Notes under the pieces: generated by a model
What the model saw: only the letters and a program-made list of their open reading frames with translations
The model's database searches: none
What the model was told of the DNA's origin: nothing
Shown: positions 30,561 to 43,609 of the stretch, in pieces
Position numbering within the stretch: position 1 is the first letter of the stretch
Layout of the letters: each line of letters begins with the position of its first letter
Assembly: GCA_018398815.1 (NCBI GenBank)
Contig: CM031620.1
Span: forward strand, 66,819,121 to 66,883,120
DNA from: Conus ventricosus
Lineage: Eukaryota > Mollusca > Gastropoda > Neogastropoda > Conidae
DNA length: 64,000 nucleotides
Direction of reading: 5' to 3'
Translations under genes and position numbers: made by a program

Positions 30561-30803
30561 ACAGCCGAACACCACAGAGATATAGACCTAACGCTACAAA
30601 TAAACAACGATGCCCATGTTGCCAGTCAGTTTGAATAGAGCACTATCGTCATCTCCATCGTCATTGTTTGGTCATCACTATGATTATCATCATAATAATC
30701 ATAACAACCCCACCACCAACAGACATAAAAGAATGCGACATTCGCTGAAAATACGTATGAGCATTCATGCTTGCTTCAGACTTTCTTATCTTTTCCTCTT
30801 TTT

Positions 30804-31976
30804 GTACTCCAAGTTCTTAGAGAACAGGGAGTACTTCAGAATGGGAACGAAGAAATGCTGTCTGTGTGTCTGTCCGTCCGTCCGTCCGTGGTCAAAATGT
30901 GTTCCTCTCGCTCCAGACAAAACTACTGGCCGATCTTTGTGAAAATTTGTAGGTATGTTCATTATGGGTCACGAATAATGCCCCATTTTTAGTTTACCGT
31001 TATATCCGTTACTAACGGCTGTAACGGCCTGTAACGGTTTTTCTTCTTTATGGGATATCTCCGAAAGTACTTGGCCAATCTTTGTGAAAATTAGCAGGTA
31101 TGTTCATTATGGATCACGGATGATGCCCGATGTTTTAGTTGATCCCGTTACAGCCGTTACTAACGGCTGTAACGGCCTGTAATGGTTTTTCTTTTTTATG
31201 GAATATCTCAGAAAGTACTTGGCCGATCTTTCTGAAAATTTGTAGGTATGTTCATTATGGGTCACGAATAATGCCCCATTTTTAGTTTACCGTTATAGCC
31301 ATTACTAACGGCTGTAACGGCCTGTAACGGTTTTTCTTCTTTATGGAATATCTCCGAAAGTACTTGGCCGACCTTTGTGAAAATTAGCACGTATGTTCAT
31401 TATGGGTCACGGATGATGACCGATGTTTTAGTTTACCCCGTTATAGCCGTTACTAACGGCTGTAACCGCCTGTAACGGTTTTCCTTCTTTATGGAATATC
31501 TAAAAAAAAAGTACTTGGCCGATCTTTCTAAAAAATTGTAGGTATATTCATTATGGGTCACGAATAATACCCGATGTTTTAGTTTACCGTTATAGCCGTT
31601 ACTAACGACTGTAACGGCCTGTAACGGTTTTTCTTTTGTATGTAATATCTCCGAAAGTACTTGGCCGATCTTTGTGAAAATTAGCAGGTATGTTCATTAT
31701 GGCTCACGGATGATGCCCGATGTTCAAGTTTACCGTTATAGCTTTACTAATGGCCCATAATGGTTTTCTTCTTGACGGAAAATCTCAGAAAGTTCTTGGC
31801 CGATCTTTCTTAAAATTTGTAAGTATGTTCATTATAGGTCACAGATGATGGCTGATGTTTACCAGAATAGCCATTACTAACGGTTACACGAGCCCAAGAC
31901 GGTTTTCCCTCTTTATGGAATATATCACGCGTATTCAGGATAAACTGGGAGTACATTTATATGCTTTGCATCTTGT
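30804..31976 (+). mobile_element. Tandem-repeat element, copy 1 (146-bp units; 'pearl'/Helentron-like architecture)
   Basis: Opens with a hairpin GTACTCC ... GGGAGTAC, then GAATGGGAACGAAGAAAT and a short TGTC/CCGT microsatellite. About seven units of ~146 bases follow (unit anchor CCGATCTTTGTGAAAAT at 30930, 31075, 31223, 31368, 31519, 31665, 31800), each with GTTATAGCCGTTACTAACGG. It ends near AACTGGGAGTAC and TGCTTTGCATCTTGTT. The same parts in the same order, inverted, form 55081-56874. Terminal hairpin plus microsatellite plus ~150-bp tandem core is the plan of bivalve pearl elements and related Helentron derivatives; family membership is inference. No ORF. Confidence 0.75.
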
Positions 31977-31984
31977 TTTCTTTG

Positions 31985-32300
31985 ATCTCTTCTTAAGTTG
32001 GTTGGTTGGTTGATTGGTTGGTTGGAAGTTGGTTTAAATCGTAGAAAACTTCTTGTCCGTAACTGATTAATAAATCAATCAATTACTTAATTGGTTGGAT
32101 GGTCGGTTGGCTGGTTGGTTGATTGAATGATTGATTGAATAATTGATTAAAGAAGGAAAAGGGAAGGGTGGAAGAATCACCGAATTAAGTTAATTATTTA
32201 TTTATTTGGTTTTTCTTATTTATGTGTTCATTTATTTATTTACTTGTCTATTTATGTCTTCATTTTACTGATGTATATATGTATTTATTTGTTTATGTTA
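31985..32300. repeat. (TTGG)n/(TTGA)n and (TTTA)n low-complexity sequence
   Basis: Degenerate GGTTGGTTGGTTGA repeats (31995-32150) followed by TTTATTTATT-type repeats (32190-32300). Confidence 0.8.
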
Positions 32301-32569
32301 TTCATTTTCCTATCCACGGGAAGTCGTCTTCTGAGAGCGGGGCCTAAATAAGTGTATTCTTCTTCTTCTTTGCGAATGCCTTGGTCTATAAAAGCCGTTT
32401 GTGATGAACAGTGCCGTTTTCTCCAGCTCTTGTAGATTGCTGTAGAGCTTCGTCATTAGTGCTGTCTCTGTTGGCCACACCTCACTTTGGGATTCAGCGA
32501 GCAATAGTTCACTCAAACCACTAATTAGCCTTCACAATAGAACTGTCAAAGTAACGTTAGGTCAACCAT

Positions 32570-32890
32570 CCTCACTGGTCGATTCAGACTATAAGCAATC
32601 AGGCATTCTCCCATTTAAAGCCAAACTTCTATACAATAAGGGACTCTTTATGCATAAGGTACTCCATGGAAATGCTCCACTTTCTCTAACAAAAATGTTC
32701 ACTTTTAACGACCATCGACATTCACATAAAAAAGACCTCCTGTTTGGCGTATTCCGGGGGTTGGCTATGGAACCATATTCCTCAAGAACTTAAAAATCAA
32801 TCAAACTTTGGAAAATTCAAGTCTAATTTTCAAAAATATCTGATGAATGTCTCAGATTTGACTGCACTATACCCTAAAATGTATTGATAA
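32570..32890 (+). pseudogene. LINE RT C-terminal remnant
   Basis: Plus-strand sequence encoding GILPFKAKLLYNKGLFMHKV and, after a one-base shift near 32755, WLWNHIPQELKNQS, the pattern found after the RT thumb in several animal LINEs (LLYNKGLFMYKVL ... LWN.LP). No upstream RT motif remains. Only ~320 bases are recognisable. Confidence 0.6.
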
Positions 32891-33059
32891 TTCTCAATTC
32901 AGATTTAATTTAACAAATATGTGATGTTCGAAGTTGACTCAATTCTACGCATATTGCATTGATCATCCTGTGCCATTAATGTGTTTTTCAAATCTTTTCG
33001 TGGGTGTGTTTATTCATGGTCTTTCTCTTCCTTTATCTCTGCCTATCTATCGCCAGTCT

Positions 33060-33099
33060 GTCGGCTGGTCTGTCGGTCGGTCAGTCGGTCGGTCGGTCA

Positions 33100-33190
<91 letters not shown>
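33060..33190. repeat. (GGTC)n and (TC)n microsatellite
   Basis: GGTCGGTCAGTC units to 33104, then about 43 TC units. Ser/Leu and Arg/Glu repeat ORFs here are by-products. Confidence 0.97.
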
Positions 33191-33194
<4 letters not shown>

Positions 33195-33439
33195 CCCCCC
33201 CCATCTTTCCCTGATCATTGTTTTCTTGTTGGTGGTGGTGGTGTTTTGGTTTCTTTTTCTTCTTTCTTCTTTTTTGTGAAAGGTTCTCATGCAAGTCATT
33301 GTTGCATTTTTTCATGTATTTGTTTGATTTGCTTTTTTACTATATATCCATTTTTTTCTTGCCCAGAGGGCTGGATGTAAAAAAAAAAGTATTCATGCTT
33401 AATAAAACAGATTTTTGACCGCAGATCTTCAAGTAAAAA

Positions 33440-33681
33440 TGAATAATAAATGTCTTTGAGGATTTTCGAAGATTAAAAATAAAGGAAAACAGAACCAATA
33501 TCGACAACGTTTCGGTCATAGACCGTCTTCAGGAGTAGTGACATAAAAAAAAACAAAAGGAAAACATGGTTGTGTTTTTATGTCACAACTCCTGAAGACG
33601 GTCTATGACCGAAACGTTGTCGATATTGGTTCTGTTTTCCTTTTTTAATCTTCGAAAATCCTCAAAGACATGCATTATTCA
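33440..33681. repeat. Foldback repeat, ~100-bp arms (GACCGAAACG type)
   Basis: Arms 33440-33538 and 33576-33681 are near-perfect inverted copies around an A-rich ~36-base spacer. Each arm holds GACGGTCTATGACCGAAACG on one strand, i.e. an internal small hairpin followed by GAAAC. The layout resembles the 59-kb palindrome (hairpin plus GGTCGAAACG), though the sequences differ. No ORF, no clear target duplication. Confidence 0.9.
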
Positions 33682-33719
33682 TATTCATGCTTAGTCCACT
33701 ACCCTCTTAAAATAAAATT

Positions 33720-33778
33720 CGTTCGTTCGTTCGTTCATTCGTTCTCTCTCCCTCTCTCTGTTTCTCTCTCCCTCTCTC

Positions 33779-33873
<95 letters not shown>

Positions 33874-33958
33874 CTGTCTTTTTCCCTCTCCCTTTATAGT
33901 TTGTGTGTGTGTGTGGGGGGGTGTGGGTGTGGGTGTGAGTGGTTGTGTTTTTATGTGC

Positions 33959-34035
<77 letters not shown>
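33720..34035. repeat. Compound microsatellite (GTTC)n-(CT)n-(GT)n
   Basis: GTTCGTTCGTTC at 33720-33742, CT units 33783-33870, GT units 33960-34035. Confidence 0.97.
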
Positions 34036-34038
<3 letters not shown>

Positions 34039-34291
34039 CGTACGTTTCTGTTTCAATTTCAAAGTAGTGTCATCGCGTGCGGACTAGCCCCACGTCCGCT
34101 TAGTTTCGAGACTACACTGCACATGATTTAAAGCCGATGGATAAATGAATTACTGACTAAGATGGGAGTATCTAAGAAGACGGTTTCGTGGCTACGCCTT
34201 TGCAGATGTCTGACCGATTCATTAGCCCAACGCACTGGTCAGACCTAGGGTACCTATCTAACATTGGCAGTGCCATTATCATCATTGCATG

Positions 34292-34295
<4 letters not shown>

Positions 34296-34375
<80 letters not shown>

Positions 34376-34378
34376 TGA
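34296..34378. repeat. (GT)n microsatellite
   Basis: About 40 GT units with one interruption near 34368. Confidence 0.98.
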
Positions 34379-34439
34379 CTGCCATACCAGATGGGAAATT
34401 TCAAAGAGCTAGCTGTCAACCTAGTTGAGGAATTTCGAA

Positions 34440-34960
34440 GAGCTAAATGAGATATTTCGACAATGACCATAATTGTCAGGGCAGTCACCTGGATGGAGCT
34501 GTCCTCTGTACATTGATTTCATTGATTATGAGAAAGCGTTTCACAGACAGACGGTCTTGACGCTGATGAAGCATTATGAAGTTCCAGGGAAGTTTGTCTT
34601 TGTCATCCAGTGTGCCTTTCAAGATAGGTCGAAGATTGCTAGGACGAGCCAACTAATGCGTCAAGGGTGTTCACTGTTACTTATCCACTTCCTCCTAGTC
34701 ACTGGGTAGTGTAACCACTACAAGAGGCGGGAAGAATGGATCACGGTGGACATTGGATACGGCAGAGAAATCTGGATTTCGTAAGGAATCCCAGGGACAC
34801 AACTGCAGCTAGAAACAGATCAAGGTTATCTGTGACATCAGCCGGGCTTAGGACCAGCATGAGGGAAACAGAACTCGGGACTGTCAACACAGTGACCAAC
34901 CCTCAAGTCACAGTTGGTGGAGGGCCAGTCCGGAAGCTTAAATCCTTTACATGCATAGGT
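34440..34960 (+). pseudogene. LINE RT fragment (DYEKAF motif)
   Basis: The frame 34473-34709 encodes CPLYIDFIDYEKAFHRQTV then LMKHYEVPGKFV and MRQGCSLL: RT motif A (F-DYEKAF) and the start of motif B (RQGC). Compared with family members several residues are deleted just after KAF and before RQGC. Decayed coding continues to about 34960 in other frames. An internally deleted remnant of an APE-type (RTE-like) LINE. Confidence 0.65.
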
Positions 34961-35379
34961 AGTGAATATACGGAAAGAGCGGGGGTTGGGGGGGGGGGGG
35001 GGGGTGCAGTGCGGGGGGGTGGGTGGTTGAGGATGGGGAGTGGGGGTGGAAAAGGGACTAGTGACAAATATTTTCTGCAAGTAAAAAGTGACAAGTGCAC
35101 TTGTATGCTGAACATTTACACGTAAGAGTCATTAGTACAGCCTTAACATGGCGCATCTTCAATTGTTACATCCAAATAGATCCGTTGTATGGCTGTGAGG
35201 CGTGAGGAAGAGCAAAGCGATGCAGTGCAGGTTTCAGAATGTAATAAACACCTACTGGAGACGTTTTCCCCATTACCTGCTCATCAGGGACAGCGAGCAG
35301 CATGGTGTGGTGTCACAGGGTCCGACATAAACCATACAGCAAACAGAGGCAGGGGAGGAGGCGGAGCTGAACACATCCA

Positions 35380-35646
35380 TCACCCACAGTGCAGCCTTGT
35401 TACCGCACAAAATGTCACCACTGCATAAAAGTCACAATTGTGACATTTTGTGCCAGTTGTGACATTTTGTGCAATGAAGGGCTGCACAAAATGTCACAAC
35501 TCGCAGTTGTGACAATTTGTGCACCTATGCCCTATTTTCGAATAATTCACTCTTGCATAAAATGTCACAATCAGTCTTGTTAGTCCGCCGCTTTTAAGAA
35601 AGCCAGCAGACTATTAAGTTCGTTCGTGTCTGTTTTTCTTCGTTTT

Positions 35647-35685
<39 letters not shown>

Positions 35686-36140
35686 TTTGGGGGGTTGTTT
35701 TTTAATTTTGTTTTGTGTGTCTGTCTGTCTGTCCCACGTCGGCCAAAACGGACATTTTTGGCAACGTCTCTTCAACCACTTAAGACAGCCTTTTCAAATT
35801 TGTTTGTTGATTAGGTAAGGTACGCTGAACTGCTCGCAAACAATCAAGGTCAAAGGTCAAAGTTACGGTCACGCCGATCGTTGAACACCCATTTCCTTTT
35901 TCCTGCAATATTTTCCACATCTTTCAAGCTAGATCATCATAGAGTATATCCACCCATTCATCCACCCACCCACACACCCAAACAGATAAGAATGAGTTGT
36001 GACAATTTGTGCAGCAGTGATTTCAAAAAAGGCATACAGGTGCACAAATTGTCACAATTGTGACATTGTGTGCAAATTTGTGCAAAATGTGACAATTTGT
36101 GCAGTGAATAACTGCACAAAATGTCAATGTGAACGCACGC
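35380..36140. repeat. Array of self-complementary words (TGCACAAAATGTCACAA / TTGTGACATTTTGTGCA)
   Basis: 35400-35590 and 35990-36130 contain the word TGACATTTTGTGC or TGACAATTTGTGC and its complement at least a dozen times in both orientations, often abutting to form small palindromes such as GTCACAATTGTGAC. Between them (35640-35990) are a (TTG)n tract, a GTCTGTCTGTC run and unique sequence. No ORF of interest. Confidence 0.8.
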
Positions 36141-36215
36141 CTAACGTTTTGCACTCACCTAAAATCCCATCATCAACTTTCGGAAGAGAAGGCCAGTTTG
36201 GCAGTTGGTATGGAT

Positions 36216-36476
36216 GACACGTTTGTTGCGCCGTTTTTTGTCGTCCTGAACCACTTGTATCACCTCACGAGTTTTGTCGTCCATTTCAACATTTATGTCG
36301 CACCTTACGATGTTTGTCGTCACTTAACAACCATTTATGTCGCCACAACCACTTATGTCGTCCATTTTTCCGGGGCAACCTCACGAGTTTTGTCGTCTAC
36401 ATCAACCACTTTTGTCACCCGGGGCAACCTCACGAGTTTTGTCATCCAACATTAACCATTTTTGTCGCCCCTTTTA
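36216..36476 (+). repeat. Word array TTTTGTCGTC / CTCACGAG (copy 1)
   Basis: Irregularly spaced repeats of TTTGTCGTC or TATGTCGCC, AACCA(C/T)TTTTGTC and CCTCACGAGTTTTGTC, about ten in 260 bases. The same words in reverse complement form 40118-40360. The units share words but not fixed spacing, unlike a simple tandem repeat. Confidence 0.8.
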
Positions 36477-37072
36477 TTTAGAAAGAGAGAGGTAAAAAAA
36501 AAGTGTCATTCTTTTAAAATGTTGTCTAGGGTAGCTCTAAACATTAAAATTTTGTCCACCGGTCTTGTGCAACTTGATTTTTTTACTAGCCTAAACAAAG
36601 TTATTCACTATCTAATCTAAAGAAAATAGCCAAACTTGATATAAGGTGACTTCAAGGTAAAACATGGGTCTTTAGAAGAGGACAAATTAAAGTTTAAATA
36701 AGGAAAAGAATGATGTGTTATATTGAAAGGATGACATTTGTGGATTATGAAAATGCCAATAGCATTCCTTTTGTCACCTGGTTGCCATGGCAACAGCCCA
36801 AATTGACTGCAAAATAACCACCTTTTCTCAAGACTACTACTCTCTGAACAATTGAGATATGGTATTTTGTTTTCACAGAAATATCTCGAAATATCCGTTC
36901 TAAACAAAAAATGGAGGTTTTTATCTATCTAAAAATCAATTATGGTGACTTTTTGGGTTTTTTTTCTCCAAAATTTGATCGAAAAAATGTTGTTGTTGTT
37001 GTTTTAACTTTGTATCTTAAAATTGACTAAAAATTCCTCTTTGCTCACATGCTCAAATAGTTACATGTTTTT
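36477..37072. other. AT-rich, no gene recognised
   Basis: Unique A/T-rich sequence with short GTTGTTGTT near 36988. Nothing recognised on either strand. Confidence 0.4.
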
Positions 37073-37593
37073 GTCTTCAGTCAATTCATAATGTTTATAG
37101 CCTAGTCGACCTGATTGGGCCATCTCAAGGCTGACTGTCTTCAGTCAATTCATAATGTTTATAGCCTAGTCGACCTGATTGGGCCATCTCAAGGCTGACT
37201 GTCTTCAGTCAATTCATAATGTTTATAGCCTAGTCGACCTGATTGGGCCATCTCAAGGCTGACTGTCTTCAGTCAATTCATAATGTTTATAGCCTAGTCG
37301 ACCTGATTGGGCCATCTCAAGGCTGACTGTCTTCAGTCAATTCATAATGTTTATAGCCTAGTCGACCTGATTGGGCCATCTCAAGGCTGACTGTCTTCAG
37401 TCAATTCATATTGTTTATAGCCTAGTCGACCTGATTGGGCCATCTCAAGGCTGACTGTCTTCAGTCAATTCATAATGTTTATAGCCTAGTCGACCTGATT
37501 GGGCCATCTCAAGGCTGACTGTCTTCAGTCAATTCATGTTGTTTATAGCCTAGTCGACCTGATTGGGCCATCTCAAGGCTGACTGTCTTCAGT
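37073..37593 (+). repeat. 64-bp satellite, ~8 nearly identical units
   Basis: Units starting at 37081, 37145, 37209, 37273, 37337, 37401, 37465 and 37529 are identical except for changes in the CATAATGTTT segment (CATATTGTTT at 37409, CATGTTGTTT at 37537). The unit contains TTTATAGCCTAGTCGACCTG and GGCCATCTCAAGGCTGACTG. A single, diverged, inverted relative is at 39130-39200 as the 3' tail of a retroposon. Confidence 0.97.
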
Positions 37594-37737
37594 AATGCTC
37601 TCCTCTGTTTCTTTATTCCCAAATTTCTACAACCCCAATATATAGGAATAAAGCTGACTACGCTCTCAGAGTGCAATGTAGGAATCAGTAAGTGGAAAAC
37701 AAGCTCTCATGTAACAATTTTCTCTTAACCACTTCAG

Positions 37738-38125
37738 TGCCGGGGAAAATTCGGTAAATTCGGGTACTGCCGATCTTCTCCCTGTAGCTCCCAAACTAAT
37801 TTATCAATATATATGAAATTTTAGGTGGTGACATGCCATTTATTTCTGCTTCTAATGAGCTATATTTCAGGGTTCTAGCACTATGCTAAGTACCCAACAT
37901 TGAATATCAAAAATCGTCAAGCAGACATCAAACGTTTTTTCCCGGTTTTCTGGGTACTGCCGATCTTCTCCTTCTAGCTCCCAAACGAATTTACTGATAT
38001 ATAAGATATTTACTGTGAAAACAGTACATTGATGGCTGCCTCTATTGAGCTATACTGGAAGGTTCTCGCTCTATTCTAAGTACTCCAACTTGTATGTCAA
38101 AGATCGCCGAACGGACATCGAACGG
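37738..38125. repeat. Old ~195-bp tandem duplication
   Basis: 37762-37925 and 37953-38120 align throughout (TACTGCCGATCTTCTCC, AGCTCCCAAACTAATTTA, GAGCTATATT, GGTTCTAGC...CTATGCTAAGTAC) with many differences. It is followed by a G run (38140-38167). Confidence 0.8.
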
Positions 38126-38389
38126 CGTCGGGAAGAAAAAGGGGGGGGGGGGGGGGGGGGGGGGGGGTTGCTGTAGCTAGCCTTGTTTTTGAGTTATAGA
38201 GCGTTGATAGAATATTATATTCATCACCACCATAGGCATAGTTAATAACCTAGAAAAGAATAAGAAAAAACTCCAAAGTGATAAAAACAAATGTGTCAAA
38301 ATGATATAAAGCACATCATAAACATTTATCAACATTAGAAAAAATCATGCATACTCAACATAACGCTGATGGACACTCATACATACACT

Positions 38390-38390
<1 letters not shown>

Positions 38391-38478
<88 letters not shown>

Positions 38479-38513
38479 ACACATATATACATACATACAT
38501 ACACACACACACA
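38391..38513. repeat. (CA)n microsatellite
   Basis: About 55 CA units with CCCC and TATATACATA interruptions. Confidence 0.97.
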
Positions 38514-39009
38514 TCCTGCATTGGGATGCTGCCGGTTCTTCTGAATATATCGTATTCCCACCTTCTAGAAATTCTGTGCTAGTAATTTCCTCTTTTTCTA
38601 TTGCTCTCTGTGACTCTGCCTTTTTCCCTTCTTGCTTTGCTGTCGTCTGCTACTCCTTTTTAACATTCTGCCTCCCCTTTGATCATTCACCTTCCTTTTT
38701 TCAAGAAATCATTACCATGCTCTTGACTTGCACTGTCCCGTGTTCCTTCCATTGGGTGTCTGCCATCTTTCTCTGCTTGGGCCATGTACATCCATTTTGT
38801 ATTAGTATAAGATAGGTAGGAAAAGTGGGATGCAAAGTTTAGGTGACAGTATCATAGAATTGTTTGTGATAGATTGTTAGTATTAGGCTATTTTTGCCAC
38901 CTTTCTATGTATTTTTCTTTATCAGTGATTTTTTTAATGAATCGTTATAGACTTTTTTTTAACCTAGATTAAAAAATTCAGGGAATGTTGAACGTTCCTA
39001 GCACCTCCC
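38514..39009. other. No gene recognised
   Basis: T-rich sequence; the open frame 38369-38815 starts in the CA repeat and has no domain. Confidence 0.35.
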
Positions 39010-39213
39010 AGTTTTATGATCCTGCGAGCATGGCCCATCGTTAGGGCTGGTGAGACATGTCCATTGACGTTTTTGTGTGGGGGTGGGGGTGGGGGTGGGG
39101 GGGGGGCCAGTGTAGGTCATCCTAACATGACTGTGCATAGTCAACGGGATACAGCCTTGAGATCACACAATCAGGTCAACTGGGCTATAAACAATATGAA
39201 TTGAATTGAATTG
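39010..39213 (+). mobile_element. Retroposon 3' end with (TTGAA)n tail
   Basis: Ends in GGGCTATAAACAATATGAAT followed by TTGAATTGAATTGAA, a tail form common in invertebrate SINE/LINE 3' ends. A G-rich run lies at 39077-39106. The segment 39130-39200 is the reverse complement of the 64-bp satellite unit at 37.07-37.59 kb. Confidence 0.6.
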
Positions 39214-39384
<171 letters not shown>

Positions 39385-40117
39385 ATGATACAGAATAGAT
39401 AAAACCTCTAAAAGGTTCTGGCAAAAACTGAGCAGTTTGTTTGTTCATTTAGTTTAACATCCCTCCAGCTTTCGCTGATTTAAGATGCATTCCCCTTGTG
39501 TGGAACAACATACCCCCTGTGGACAGAGCTACAGAGAGAGTTAAAAAACGCACAAACTGATAATCTTGTAGCACCTGGTACCGGATGTACAGATGTACTT
39601 GACCCTAAGATCATCAGGTGGTTATTTTTCATCACCTGTCATTTAGCCTACCTAATACCACATGGTATGGCTGTGGTGTTTTCAGAAAAAGATATAAACT
39701 AGCTTACACCTGGTGCCCTTGATGTTGAGTACCCCATTACCAGCACCCGTAACACCAGATTCCGTACAGATTTACATGATATCTGATAGTCCCTGAAAAG
39801 GGCAATAGCGCAAGAGCTATAATAAATGTGCATGGTGTGACAAACTTGTCGCTCAGCAATTGTTGTATTCATAAATTCAACAGTGGCCAATATCTAATGG
39901 TTCAAAGATTTTCATAGTTTCTGGTGCTTCTTTTAAATGGCACTGACTGAATGATTCAAATGCACCACTGGAAAATGTTGCCACACAGCAAGTGTAGTAT
40001 TTTTGAAGATCTCCTGCAGTGTTCATGAAGGATGGCCATCTATTATGAACTCCTCATATCTTCTTCATTCATGAAGGATTACCATGTACTATCAACTTCT
40101 CATCTGTAAATAGGTCA
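39385..40117. other. No gene recognised
   Basis: Nothing identifiable. A short local repeat of TTCATGAAGGAT occurs near 40022 and 40068. Confidence 0.35.
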
Positions 40118-40365
40118 TAATTGATTGCGACAAAAGTGGTTGATGGGTGGGGACAAAACTTGTGACCTCGCCCCTGGCGACAAAAGTGGTTAATGGAGAC
40201 GACAAATCTCGTGACCTTGCCTGGACCCATGGACGACAAAAGCAGTTAAGGGCGACAAAAATGGTTACCAAATTGGGAAAAAAAACTCGTGAGGTACGAC
40301 AAAATTCGTGGTGAGGTACGTCAAAAGTGGTTAAAGACGACAAAAATGGGCGCTAGACACGTTAC
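40118..40365 (-). repeat. Word array GACGACAAAA / CTCGTGAGG (copy 2, inverted)
   Basis: Reverse-complement relative of 36216-36476: GACAAAAGTGGTTAATGG, GACGACAAAA and ACTCGTGAGGTACGACAAAA words repeated about ten times at uneven spacing. Confidence 0.8.
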
Positions 40366-40935
40366 TCATTGCATGCACCCTGCATGAAAAATCTAAAGAA
40401 TGAAGAAATGAAACTGCGTGAATGATATTGTCTGAATAACACGGGAAACGAGGGAATGAAGCGCCGGCAGGCAGCTCTCCTGTCAACTCTACCCAGATAG
40501 ACAGTTCGTTGTGTAACGAGTCTGGATTACATAGCGCTTAGAGGTTGGTCCCTAGTCGAGGAAGGCGCCATGTAAGTGCTCCTAAGGTGCACAGCCTTAA
40601 GCAAATGAGTGCTTCTGAATAAGGTCTGAAAATAAATCTGACTAAATCTAAAAGGCAGCTGATTGACAAGATCCGAAGCCATCATTATTGCATAGAGTTC
40701 ACAAAGGAATATTGACAATCGTTTCCGATTTATATTTTTTCAGAAGGAATTATAAATCCTATCCGATGTCTGCCGATTTTAAGTCTGAGCCATCTATGGA
40801 GACTTGTAAGTAACTGGAATATTTTAAATGTGGCCGATTCTGAAATATAGGCAAGGCTGATATGTGAAAATCCACATTACTCTAATGAGCCCCGAAAATA
40901 CCTTCCCCACCCCAACCCCCCACCCACACCCCAAT
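40366..40935. other. Retroposon-tail fragment and unique sequence
   Basis: 40520-40580 contains ATTACATAGCGCTTAGAGG and GGCGCCATGTAAG, like the ATATAGCGC tails elsewhere. Otherwise nothing is recognised. Confidence 0.35.
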
Positions 40936-40939
40936 CCAC

Positions 40940-40997
<58 letters not shown>

Positions 40998-41091
40998 GAG
41001 AGAGGAAGAGAACATTATATCTGAGAGAGAGAGACGGAGAGCGAGAGAACATAGTATTTGAGAAAGATAGGGAGAGAGAGAGAGAGAGAGT

Positions 41092-41144
<53 letters not shown>

Positions 41145-41156
41145 GAGAGAGAGAGA
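40940..41156. repeat. Interrupted (GA)n microsatellite
   Basis: GA tracts broken by two related ~40-base inserts (ATAGTATTTGAGAAAGAT type, near 41050 and 41158), suggesting higher-order duplication within the tract. Confidence 0.95.
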
Positions 41157-41604
41157 ACACAGTATTTGAAATAAAACACTCAACACATCTTTTAATATAT
41201 AAAAAGTGGGTTGAAGTTAACTTTTGCTGGGTCATATGACATTGTGGGCTTTACTGGAATGAAGTTTCTGATAACAATATTTGACAGGGAAAAAAATCAT
41301 GTCTTTCAAATGGATGTTATCTTGTCGGGTTTTGACCAGGATACTAGACACCCTATGAAATACCTTGCCCTAGTGTCACAGCGGCACAGACATGGGCCCA
41401 CAGCAGGATTGAAATTATCTCTAAATTATTGAACAGATGACTGTACTCGGCTACATGTCCGCTCTTTGCCTGCAAACACTTCAAATCGACATGTGCTTCC
41501 TGTTACAGCAAAATAATAAGGGCAAACGATTCATCTGCAGCATTTCAAGATAATTATCAAAGAGAAATATTGCCCATGCATAGCAAAAGAAGTCTCCTAA
41601 CTGG
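41157..41604. other. No gene recognised
   Basis: Unique sequence without identifiable features. Confidence 0.35.
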
Positions 41605-41700
41605 CCTCTTTGGTACAGTGGTGCACGTCACATCCTTTTTCGGGCAGGGAGGCCATTGGTTTGATTCCCATTAGAGGCATTCATTTGATAGATATTTTTT
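41605..41700 (+). mobile_element. Probable tRNA-derived SINE head
   Basis: TGGTACAGTGG at 41611-41621 fits the A box and GGTTTGATTCC at 41658-41668 fits the B box (GGTTCRANTCC) of RNA polymerase III promoters, 47 bases start to start as in tRNA genes. The sequence does not close as a good tRNA, so a tRNA-derived SINE is more likely. The 3' end is not defined. Confidence 0.5.
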
Positions 41701-43560
<1,860 letters not shown>

Positions 43561-43609
43561 TTGTTGGCATACGTCTATCCCGAGAGAATGGTGTTGCGCT
43601 ATGGATCAG

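Noticed and set aside
33004..34131. Long Ser/Leu, Arg/Glu, Cys/Val and Thr/His open frames
   Set aside because: Produced by (TC)n, (GA)n and (GT)n microsatellites, which are open in several frames on both strands; the same holds at 30251-30575, 38369-38815, 43358-43690 and 60352-60856.
37073..37593. CRISPR array
   Set aside because: Regular 64-bp identical units without variable spacers in a eukaryotic context; it is a satellite.
37730..37760. PiggyBac-type end (TTAACCACTTCAGTGCCGGG)
   Set aside because: Only a loose resemblance to TTAACCC-type ends; no matching inverted end was found nearby.
41605..41700. Genuine tRNA gene
   Set aside because: The A and B boxes fit but acceptor and anticodon stems do not pair convincingly.
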